Position numbers and translations under genes: made by a program. The notes beneath the pieces are model-generated. The model searched no databases. It had not been told where the DNA came from and saw only the letters and a list, made by a program, of their open reading frames with translations. 64,000 bases of DNA from JBCDHN01 sp964351855 (GTDB taxonomy: Bacteria; Verrucomicrobiota; Verrucomicrobiia; Verrucomicrobiales; DEV007). The stretch is taken from the NCBI GenBank assembly GCA_964351855.1, contig CAYGQD010000002.1, positions 25,833-89,832 of the forward strand, in the 5' to 3' direction. Below are positions 44,704 to 52,211 of this stretch, piece after piece. How positions within the stretch are numbered: position 1 is the first letter of the stretch; each line of letters begins with the position of its first letter.

Positions 44704-45498
44704 TTAGGGCTGCGACTGGATCAGATGTTGCCACTGATCGGCCGCAAGCGGCGGCGTTTCAGTTTTTGCTTTTTCGACCCGTTCGGCCAGTTGACGTCCC
44801 ATTTTGAGAAAGAGGCGTTCGCCGTCGGCGCGATTTCCGTCGCTGGGGCGACCGGTGATTCCGTTCAAGCTGGTCTGCCCAACGGGATAACTGAAGATGG
44901 TTTCCGAGGTTCGGTCAGGGTCATCTTCGACCTTGTCCATCGCTACCGTTTCCGGGGTGAGATAGAGCATCAGATCGGTCTCGGCTTTGTTGGCGTGAAG
45001 ATCGTCGGCGTCAGCGGTGAACTCGTTCCAGATTTCTGAGGAGAGTTGGAAGGTGTTGATCGCACCGATTTGCAGAGCACCCAAGTGGCGGAGTCGCAAC
45101 TGATCCACGGCCACGCGAAGGGACGCGTCATTCCCGAAATGAGCATTCACCAAGAGCAGGCGGCTCCATCCGGTGGCCACGATCCAATCGACGAGATCGC
45201 CTAAGAGATGAATGAACGTTTCGTGTCGCAGCGAAAACGTCCCGGGCCATTTGGTGGTATGACCGGCGGAAACTGTGTAAGCGAGCGAAGGCAGAACGGG
45301 GATCTTTGTTTCTGCGGAAGCAAAGGCGCAAAGATGTTCCGCGATAACGGTATCCGTATTGATCGGGAGATGCGGTCCGTGTTGCTCCGTGGCACCGACC
45401 GGGAGAATGAGGAGATCGTGACCGGAGTCCTGCAGCGCTTGAATCGCGCTCCAGGAGAGTTGTTCCAGTCTCAGAGCGGAAGGCGGTTGTGACGGCAT
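44704..45498 (-). CDS. Creatininase-family amidohydrolase
   Basis: The 264-residue protein starts at ATG 45496-45498, sharing one base with the permease stop (TGATG). It has the family zinc motifs: LPVGATEQHGPHLPINTDT, HTTKWPGTFS, VNAHFGNDAS and the late DDLHANKAETDLML (Glu ligand in an HAGxxET-like segment). Members open cyclic amides such as creatinine, or act on formamide-type intermediates. In this operon hydrolysis of a creatinine-like or lactam substrate that feeds the urea/guanidine route is plausible. The exact substrate is unknown. Confidence 0.88.
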   Translation of the reverse strand: MPSQPPSALRLEQLSWSAIQALQDSGHDLLILPVGATEQHGPHLPINTDTVIAEHLCAFASAETKIPVLPSLAYTVSAGHTTKWPGTFSLRHETFIHLLGDLVDWIVATGWSRLLLVNAHFGNDASLRVAVDQLRLRHLGALQIGAINTFQLSSEIWNEFTADADDLHANKAETDLMLYLTPETVAMDKVEDDPDRTSETIFSYPVGQTSLNGITGRPSDGNRADGERLFLKMGRQLAERVEKAKTETPPLAADQWQHLIQSQP

Positions 45499-46922
45499 CA
45501 GGCTTTCGAAGTTTGTTCTCTTGCCGCGAGATGCTCGTCCATGGAGCGATTCCGAAGTTTCGCCGCTTCGAGGATGGATATCGGGAGCCAGGTTAGGAAT
45601 CGCATCACCGCGTTCGGCTTCTTTTCTCCGACCCAGGGAAAGAGAATCGGATGGAGGCGGGAGAGAAACTGATCGGTCAGGAATCCGGTGATCCCAATCA
45701 TGAGGATGGTGGCGTACACGATATCGAAATTGAAGCGGCGACCGTGGGTGTCGATGATTTCGGTAAGACCACTTTTTACGCCCATGAGTTCGGCGATGAC
45801 GAGCCAGGTCCAGGCCCAACCGAGGAGGATGCGAAGATCGTTATAAAGATTGTGAATCACCCCTGGAATGACGACTCGAAAGACGAGGTCCGCTTTTTTG
45901 GCCCCGAGCGTTTGGGCGGCGTCAAGAAGACCGGTGTCGAGTTGGCGGGTCGTGTTCGCCGTCATCAGAACCGCCTGACAGACCGTGCCCAGGAAGACCA
46001 GTGCGACTTTGGGTGCATCATGACTTCCCAGGAGAAAGACGAGCAAGGTTCCGAAGGCGGGTGCCGGCATGTAGCGGAAAAAATCCACAAACGGCTCAAA
46101 CAGCTTCGCAAAAAAATCGAAGGTTCCTGCCAGAAGGCCGATGGGGAGGCCAACCAGGCAGGCAATCAGGAAACCGGTGAAGACGATGGCCAAAGAATCT
46201 CCGTAGCGGCCTAACAGATCGGCATCAACTCGGCTGGAGGTTCCCAGGAAGAGATCGCGTCCTGCTAAAAAGACTTCATGAGGAGCCGGGAGATAAGAAG
46301 GGCGACCGACGGCGCGTTCACCGTCCGGAATCAAATGTAACAGCGGTTCGGAAGGGAAACTGGCGGAATCATAATCCTCGCCACCCGCTTTCATGATTTC
46401 CCAGTTCTCTTTGATGACGTTCAGGTTCTCCGCAGAGAGTAAGCGATGGGGCAAGGTTCGTTCGCCTGTGGCAAGATCTCGCCAGATTTGGTAAAAGGCT
46501 GTATTGTCGGTCGATTGATCCTCTCGGATCCACTCCACTTCCATCGCAATGGGGTGGAGCTTCCTCAGGATTTTGGAGTTGGATCGAGCGCCGACTGTGA
46601 CTCCGGAGGGAAGTTCGCCTTTGCCGGTATTGTAGGCGCGGATTTGATCGTTCGCCTGACGCACCATTTCCTGAAAGGCGGAGAAGCGCTCCGCCTCCAT
46701 CACATGATCGATCCGATAGATGGTCGGATACGCGTCTGTCTTGACATCAGTGGTGATCTTCAGCTTGTGACTGATATCCCAGAGTCCTGGAGTGTAAGCG
46801 AAGAAGCTCCAGATTAACAGCGGCAGAGTAAATGACGCCACCATCAAGATCCCGACGCGGACCTGATTGAGAGAACCGCGAACTTGAAACCAAGATTCAG
46901 CAGCCGGCTTGGGTGGTGCCAT
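45498..46922 (-). CDS. NitT/TauT-type ABC transporter permease with large periplasmic insert
   Basis: The 474-residue protein has a first membrane helix at about 21-45. A predicted extracytoplasmic domain of about 170 residues follows, then a standard five-to-six-helix permease core with the EAA-like loop LDAAQTLGAKKADLVFRVVIPG that contacts the ATPase. Usual members of the family are about 260 residues, so the N-terminal half is an addition. It follows the binding-protein gene after 104 bases containing a strong hairpin. The likely ATPase is encoded separately at 35.5 kb. Confidence 0.88.
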   Translation of the reverse strand: MAPPKPAAESWFQVRGSLNQVRVGILMVASFTLPLLIWSFFAYTPGLWDISHKLKITTDVKTDAYPTIYRIDHVMEAERFSAFQEMVRQANDQIRAYNTGKGELPSGVTVGARSNSKILRKLHPIAMEVEWIREDQSTDNTAFYQIWRDLATGERTLPHRLLSAENLNVIKENWEIMKAGGEDYDSASFPSEPLLHLIPDGERAVGRPSYLPAPHEVFLAGRDLFLGTSSRVDADLLGRYGDSLAIVFTGFLIACLVGLPIGLLAGTFDFFAKLFEPFVDFFRYMPAPAFGTLLVFLLGSHDAPKVALVFLGTVCQAVLMTANTTRQLDTGLLDAAQTLGAKKADLVFRVVIPGVIHNLYNDLRILLGWAWTWLVIAELMGVKSGLTEIIDTHGRRFNFDIVYATILMIGITGFLTDQFLSRLHPILFPWVGEKKPNAVMRFLTWLPISILEAAKLRNRSMDEHLAAREQTSKA

Positions 46923-46966
46923 CGGTAAAGAGCGGAAGCCCGCGTTCGAATTTGGTGAGCGAACAA

Positions 46967-47001
46967 GCTGCGCAGCGCCAGTTCAGTTGGCGCTGCGCAG
47001 C
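46967..47001. repeat. Perfect 14-pair hairpin between binding-protein and permease genes
   Basis: GCTGCGCAGCGCCA (46967-46980) is the exact reverse complement of 46988-47001, with a seven-base loop. On the coding (minus) strand it is followed by TTGTTCGC, not a clean T run. It probably stabilises the upstream message or attenuates read-through so the binding protein is made in excess. Confidence 0.8.
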
Positions 47002-47026
47002 CCTACGACTCACGATGCTCAGTTCA

Positions 47027-48253
47027 CTAAAGTGATTTGGCGTATTCCATCGTCAGGGAGGGATCGATGTAGGCCTTGTAATCTTTTGGCGTTTCGTAGA
47101 CTTCGTATTTTACGTTGAAGTCGTCAGACACTTTGCTGGATCCGTAGATGGAACCGAGTCCTTCGGCTTCCTTCCAGATTGGCAAAACCTCGTCCAAGGT
47201 CAGGATGTAGGTTCCGGCGAGGAACGGCTCATACTCGTCCGGGGTAACGCTGACGCGACCGGCCAGAATTTCCAACACCTCGTCGATGTTGTCTTCGTTC
47301 TTCATGAAGTCCACGACCTTGTACCAGACGGAGACGACCTTCATCCATTCTGCACGATTCGCTTTGAGCGATTCCGGAGTTACGTAGAGACAATCATAGA
47401 TTAGGCCGGGGCAGTCTTTCGACGTATAAACCGCTTTGGAGCCAGGCACCTCACGCAAGGCGACTCCGGAACTTGGCTGCCAGGCGCAGATCGCATTGAC
47501 TGCGCCAGTTTTCAGTACCTGCGGTGTTTGGTCGGTTGGCGTGTTGACGATTTCGATATCGTCCTCGGTCAATCCATTGTCTTCCAATCCCTGAAGGACG
47601 AGCAGGTGAGGAACGAAGCCTTCCTCCAAGCCGATTTTTTTCCCTTTGAGGTCTTTGACCGAGTCGATGCCTTCTTCGACAATCAACATGTCGTTCCCGT
47701 TCGAGTAATCATTGATCAAGATACAAACGGAAGGCATGTCCGTGCCGATGACAAGAGCGTCTCCGTTGGTCATGTGACAGCCGTCGAGGTTTCCAGCGGC
47801 AAAAGCGTCGAGAGAACCGACGTAGTCCATCCATTCAAACTCGACTTCGACGCCGGCTTCTTTGAACCAGCCTTTCTTGATCGCGATTTCCCAAGGCGTC
47901 CAGCCGGGCCAGTCGCTGTAGGCGATCTTGAGCGGTTTGACAGACGCCGAAGTGGCAGCCGCTGCCACGGCTTCCGTGGTTTTCGCGACCGCCTCCTTCG
48001 CGACTTCTTTGGTTTCCGCAACGACGGTCTCCGCTGTCTTCTCTACGGATTTAACCATTTCAGCAGTAGCTTCCTTGGTCTCTTCAACGGCTTTCTCGAC
48101 CGTTTTTTCGACTTCAGCGCTTGCTTCAACGGCTTTCTCAACCGTCTCTTCGACTTCAGCGGTTTCGGGGGTGGGGACTTCTTCTTTGCTGCAAGCGCCG
48201 AGGGAAAGGCCGACGGCAATGGCAAGAATGGACAGGTACGGATTAATTTTCAT
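47027..48253 (-). CDS. NitT/TauT-type substrate-binding lipoprotein with helical stalk
   Basis: The 408-residue protein has a lipoprotein signal ending LSLGAC with Cys21. About 80 residues of Ala/Glu/Lys/Val-rich heptad-like helix follow (AEVEKTVEKAVEETKEA and variants, to about residue 103). The periplasmic binding domain begins KIAYSDWPGWTPWEIAIKKG and contains GNLDGCHMTNGDAL. The stalk looks like a LEA- or apolipoprotein-type amphipathic spacer and is unusual for this family. First structural gene of a six-gene operon. A sigma-54-like promoter lies 171 bases upstream. Confidence 0.9.
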   Translation of the reverse strand: MKINPYLSILAIAVGLSLGACSKEEVPTPETAEVEETVEKAVEASAEVEKTVEKAVEETKEATAEMVKSVEKTAETVVAETKEVAKEAVAKTTEAVAAAATSASVKPLKIAYSDWPGWTPWEIAIKKGWFKEAGVEVEFEWMDYVGSLDAFAAGNLDGCHMTNGDALVIGTDMPSVCILINDYSNGNDMLIVEEGIDSVKDLKGKKIGLEEGFVPHLLVLQGLEDNGLTEDDIEIVNTPTDQTPQVLKTGAVNAICAWQPSSGVALREVPGSKAVYTSKDCPGLIYDCLYVTPESLKANRAEWMKVVSVWYKVVDFMKNEDNIDEVLEILAGRVSVTPDEYEPFLAGTYILTLDEVLPIWKEAEGLGSIYGSSKVSDDFNVKYEVYETPKDYKAYIDPSLTMEYAKSL

Positions 48254-48345
48254 TTGATCTTCAAGATGGTGGTGGACCCGAGGGCAGCGAGGAGAGGAAG
48301 CTCCGAGTTTCGGAGGTGGCGATTCACGGACAAAAGCAATTTCAT
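48250..48345 (-). CDS. Possible 31-residue leader peptide coupled to the binding protein
   Basis: In the leader of the binding-protein operon an ATG at 48343-48345 opens 31 codons (MKLLLSVNRHLRNSELPLL and on), whose TGA overlaps the binding-protein ATG as ATGA. ATGA coupling is the rule in neighbouring operons. There is no Shine-Dalgarno and no known family, so it may be chance. The leader also holds a hairpin CTCCGA/TCGGAG (48301-48315). Confidence 0.3.
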   Translation of the reverse strand: MKLLLSVNRHLRNSELPLLAALGSTTILKIK

Positions 48346-48434
48346 AGTAGATTAGATAGGTTAGTGGATTGCGGTTATAATGTTACCGTGAGAGGGCCGC
48401 CGTATTATTTCGGAAACGTCTCTGCTCAGTAGGA

Positions 48435-48450
48435 AGCACGAGCTATGCCA
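48435..48450 (-). promoter_or_regulatory. Sigma-54-type promoter candidate of the binding-protein operon
   Basis: On the minus strand TGGCAT-N5-GTGCT keeps GG and GC at the right spacing, with one change in each box. The predicted start is near 48424. An inverted repeat CTGGA-N9-TCCAG (48498-48516) lies about 83 bases upstream, similar in geometry to that at the porin promoter. Confidence 0.55.
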
Positions 48451-48547
48451 ACCTCTAATTTATTGCCGATCGTCGAGGGGTACGATGAGTTTGCTGTCTG
48501 GAATTGAGCACTCCAGTACCATCTTGCGCGCTTTCCGCTGGCTCGAA

Positions 48548-50491
48548 TTACCGGGCCAAGTTCCGCAGTAGCACAAAGAGAGGCCCGGGCTCACTCCAAT
48601 TCCGCCGCAGTTCCTCCGGGATCTGACCCGGCCCCATCAACGCGCGGAGGAAGTTCCCCATCACTAGGTCGATATCTCCGTCACCATCGATATCACCGAC
48701 ATCCATCGGCAGCCAGCGCCCTCTGAGGGCCTCCTCTATGGTGAAGGGATGGAAATTCAGATTCGGTCCGCCTTCGTTCATTAAATAAACAAACGCTTCC
48801 TGAGGTCGAAGCTGGTAGTCAGGGAAGTAGGCGAGGGAGGCAATATCAATATCACCATCCAGATCATAGTCGCGGGCCCGGGCATTAAAGGCTCCATTGA
48901 TGGGATAGAAGTAGTCGACTTCGAACTCGTCATTGCCTTGATTCAACCAGATGTAAACGCCGTGATAGGGTTTGAAGACTTGTGAGTAGTCCGCGTTGTC
49001 TCCGCAAGTCTGGATGATATCGAGGAGTCCGTCGCCATTCATATCGACGAGTTCAAAGGAGCTGGAGCCGTAAACGGAAGGGGATTGAATCAGCGGCTGG
49101 CTCTCGAAATTTCCTTTCCCGTCGTTCCGCAGGAGGTAAACGCCTTCGCGGGCCTGCGTCATGAGGGTGACGATGTCTGGGTCCCCGTCATTGTCGAAGT
49201 CGAGTACTTCGCTGCGAATGGATCCCGGGCGAGGAATCAGGATTCGTTCACGGAAACTGCCGTTGCGTTGGCTTTCGTAATAGGCCAGTTGGCCGACGGT
49301 ATCGCCGAATTGGCTGATGATGGGATCGAGTCTGCCATCTCCGTTGAGATCGCCAAATCGGGTGTGGACTGGGCGACGCAGCTTGGTGAGGGGCATGATC
49401 GGGTTGTCGTAAGCAGGAATGCCTGGAAACTCATCGATGAAGACCAAACTCCCCGTTTGCCGGTCGTTCGGATCCATGTGGCCGGCGAGCGTGACCGATA
49501 GCTTTTTCTGGCCGTCAGCGGTGGTGAGAGGCTCGAACCAGGTTGGAGGGCTGCCGAGGCGAGCTTCTTGAATCAGGTTCAGATTCTGGTCGAACACGAG
49601 GAAGGTATTGGGATCGGTCGCTCCAATGAGAATGTGACCGCGTTCTTCGTGAATCCGGATCGTATTCGTCGCGGGCAGATCGACGAGGTGAAACTCGGGG
49701 AACTCTACCCGGAAGCCGGGAAGGCCGAATTCGATCTCGCGGGGCGGCGTCGAAGGCTCCAGGGCTTCTGGCGCAAAGCGGCCATAGTAGGCGACGATGC
49801 TCTGCCAGGTTTCCTCGTCGATCAACGGGGCGTGCATCTTCGCGGCCAGCAGCGGATCATTCATCGTTTCAAGCGAGAGCGTTCCGGGATCAAGAACGGG
49901 CGTATGGCGACTGCCGCCCGGGGCCATTGCGGGCAGGACGCTCCCCAGCCAAGTGTGGCGATCAAGCAAGTCGGGTTCCGGAAAGAGATGACAGGTAGCG
50001 CAATAGGTCTGAGCCGCAATCTCGCCCGCTTGAGCGAAGGAAAGGTCGAAGTCTTCGGCGCGGGCGGGTTTGGTCAGATTGAGAAACCCATCCGGGATCT
50101 CCAGGTCGGAGGTGGGAATCAGGGGTTGGGCCACCAGCGGTGCCTCTAAATCACGGGGAAGCGGTGCCAGGGGAATGCGGAAATTCGATGTCTGAGACTG
50201 CGACGAGGCGGCGTCGGAACTTCCGTTCGATTCCGAATCGGAAGCGTTCGACGTGGTCATGGGGGCGGACGCGACGAGCTGAACCGGGGTTGCCCTGATC
50301 GGAGGAGAACTCTCGGAATTGGCTGACAGATCGATCACCGGCAGGGGATCGCGTGGATCAGAGAGCGTCTTGGCGAAGTCTGCCATCGGATGTTCGCCGC
50401 GAGGTTTTCCGCCGCCGGATAGCAGCGCGCAACTGGGAAGAAGCAGCACGAATAAGAAGTAGGCGCAGGGTGTCAAAAAATGGCGTTTCAC
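48548..50491 (-). CDS. FG-GAP/VCBS repeat lipoprotein with c-type haem site
   Basis: From GTG 50489-50491 the protein has 647 residues. A lipoprotein signal peptide ends LLLPSC. A Ser/Thr-rich stretch follows, then a cytochrome-like segment with the haem motif CATCH. A set of FG-GAP repeats with calcium-type loops (DLNGDGRLD, DFDNDGDPD, DMNGDGLLD, DYDLDGDID, DIDGDGDID) forms a probable beta-propeller. An alternative GTG at 50530 adds 13 residues before the signal peptide and seems less likely. Such haem/propeller proteins are common in Planctomycetota and Verrucomicrobiota; their task is unknown. Confidence 0.85.
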   Translation of the reverse strand: MKRHFLTPCAYFLFVLLLPSCALLSGGGKPRGEHPMADFAKTLSDPRDPLPVIDLSANSESSPPIRATPVQLVASAPMTTSNASDSESNGSSDAASSQSQTSNFRIPLAPLPRDLEAPLVAQPLIPTSDLEIPDGFLNLTKPARAEDFDLSFAQAGEIAAQTYCATCHLFPEPDLLDRHTWLGSVLPAMAPGGSRHTPVLDPGTLSLETMNDPLLAAKMHAPLIDEETWQSIVAYYGRFAPEALEPSTPPREIEFGLPGFRVEFPEFHLVDLPATNTIRIHEERGHILIGATDPNTFLVFDQNLNLIQEARLGSPPTWFEPLTTADGQKKLSVTLAGHMDPNDRQTGSLVFIDEFPGIPAYDNPIMPLTKLRRPVHTRFGDLNGDGRLDPIISQFGDTVGQLAYYESQRNGSFRERILIPRPGSIRSEVLDFDNDGDPDIVTLMTQAREGVYLLRNDGKGNFESQPLIQSPSVYGSSSFELVDMNGDGLLDIIQTCGDNADYSQVFKPYHGVYIWLNQGNDEFEVDYFYPINGAFNARARDYDLDGDIDIASLAYFPDYQLRPQEAFVYLMNEGGPNLNFHPFTIEEALRGRWLPMDVGDIDGDGDIDLVMGNFLRALMGPGQIPEELRRNWSEPGPLFVLLRNLAR

Positions 50492-50608
50492 GTCGGAGAG
50501 TATCGAGTAAGGTGAACAGTCGGAGTCCACCGACAGGCGCGTCGGCTACGTCGTTGCATCCCAAATACCAAATCTGGTTAATCGAATGTTTCTAAAATTT
50601 TCTAATTT

Positions 50609-52099
50609 ATGAAAGAAATTTTAAAGAGGGTCTCCCGAGTTTCCACTTATTTTCTGATTTCGATGGGAGTCTTTCAGGTTTCCGGAGTTCAGGCGAGGCC
50701 CAACGTCATTCTGTTTTTGGTCGATGATCTGGGGTGGCATGATTTGGGGTGTTACGGGGAAAGCTGGATCGAAACTCCTAGAATTGACGAATTTGCGCAG
50801 TCTTCCGTCAGATTTACGAACTTTTACGCGAATGGCGCGGTCTGTTCACCCACCCGAGCGGCGATTCAATCTGGGCAGTATCCCACGCGGATTCAACTGA
50901 CGGCGCATATTCCGGGGCACTATCGCCCGTTCGAAAAAATTACCGAACCGCCGAACGCAATGTCGATGCCGGCAGAAATCGTCACGATTGGCGAGATGAT
51001 GTCGGAGTCTGATTATCAAACGGCTTACTTCGGGAAGTGGCATCTGGGAAATGGACCCCATCATCAACCCGAGCGCCAGGGCTACCAAACGGTTGTGCAA
51101 ACTGGCGGCTCCCACTTTGCTCCCGGATTTCGGACGACGCCGAAAGTCGATGTCGCTCCCGGAACCTATTTGGCGGATTTTTTAACGGATTTGACCTGCG
51201 ACTATCTGGAAACCCAGCGGGAGAAGGAGTTTTTTGTGACGGTTGCCCATTACGGGGTTCATATCCCTCTTCAAGCCAAGCGGGAATTGATCGCGAAGTA
51301 TGAGGCCAAGCCGAAAACGAATCCTGATGATCCCACCCATCCGGTCTATGCCGCAATGGTCGAACACATCGATCAGAGTTTTGGCCGGATTCTGGATGCG
51401 TTGGACGATTTGGAGCTCGCCAGCAATACCATCGTTATTTTCACGAGCGACAACGGAGCCTTGAAGTCGCGCTACGATGGCCAAGGTCACGTCGTGACGA
51501 TCAATGATCCGCTTCGGGATGAGAAAGGATCGCCCTATGAAGGAGGCGTACGTATTCCCACGCTCGTTCGCTGGCCAAAGGTTTCGAAGGCCGGAACGGT
51601 GTGTCATGAGCCAACGATGAGCATCGATTTCTACCCGACGTTGATTGAGGCCGCGGAATCGATTGGGCCCGATCAAATCCTGGATGGGCACAGTTTGGTT
51701 CCCCTCTTGCAACGGCCCGGAAGCCGCATTTCTCGGGAAACGCTTTATTGGCATTATCCGCATTATCATCACTCCCGACCGAGCGGTTCGGTGCGAGCTC
51801 GGGACCATAAGCTGATTCATTTCTTCGACGATGGATCCGTGGAGCTTTACAATTTGGCGGAAGATTTGGGGGAAACGACGAATCTGGCGGAGGATGAACC
51901 TGAGATCGTGCGGGATTTGCTTCAGGAGCTCGATATCTGGAGGGATGAAACGGGGGCTCTCACTCCCTATTGGAACGAGCGCTACAATCCGAAACGGGCC
52001 CATGAGTGGTGGAATAAGATGACGCTAGAGCCGCTGAATTTGCCTCAAATTCGGGAGCGAATCGAGAGTTTGCCCTTTGATGGTCCGCCGTTGCCTTGA
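50609..52099 (+). CDS. Exported type I sulfatase
   Basis: The 496-residue protein has a signal peptide (about 1-29), then RPNVILFLVDDLGWHDLG with the calcium Asp pair. The formylglycine motif is C79-S-P-T-R with GQYP beyond it, followed by FGKWHLG and TSDNGA. It cleaves sulfate esters, probably of a marine polysaccharide, after conversion of Cys79. No genuine FGE is visible in the window; the FGE-like protein at 38 kb lacks its cysteines. The hybrid sensor kinase follows on the same strand after 112 bases and may control or sense the same glycan. Confidence 0.93.
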   Translation: MKEILKRVSRVSTYFLISMGVFQVSGVQARPNVILFLVDDLGWHDLGCYGESWIETPRIDEFAQSSVRFTNFYANGAVCSPTRAAIQSGQYPTRIQLTAHIPGHYRPFEKITEPPNAMSMPAEIVTIGEMMSESDYQTAYFGKWHLGNGPHHQPERQGYQTVVQTGGSHFAPGFRTTPKVDVAPGTYLADFLTDLTCDYLETQREKEFFVTVAHYGVHIPLQAKRELIAKYEAKPKTNPDDPTHPVYAAMVEHIDQSFGRILDALDDLELASNTIVIFTSDNGALKSRYDGQGHVVTINDPLRDEKGSPYEGGVRIPTLVRWPKVSKAGTVCHEPTMSIDFYPTLIEAAESIGPDQILDGHSLVPLLQRPGSRISRETLYWHYPHYHHSRPSGSVRARDHKLIHFFDDGSVELYNLAEDLGETTNLAEDEPEIVRDLLQELDIWRDETGALTPYWNERYNPKRAHEWWNKMTLEPLNLPQIRERIESLPFDGPPLP

Positions 52100-52211
52100 G
52101 GCTGGATTGATTGTTTGTTTTTCTATAATTTACATAATTGTAAAAAAGTGTTCTGCGGTTAAGTTGTTTTCGATTCATTAGATATCGGGAACTCCTAGTT
52201 AACTGCCTCAC

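Noticed and set aside
48254..48424. Guanidine (ykkC-type) riboswitch in the binding-protein leader
   Set aside because: The conserved core sequences are absent by eye. Only a short CTCCGA/TCGGAG hairpin is present. A covariance search would be needed to exclude it fully.
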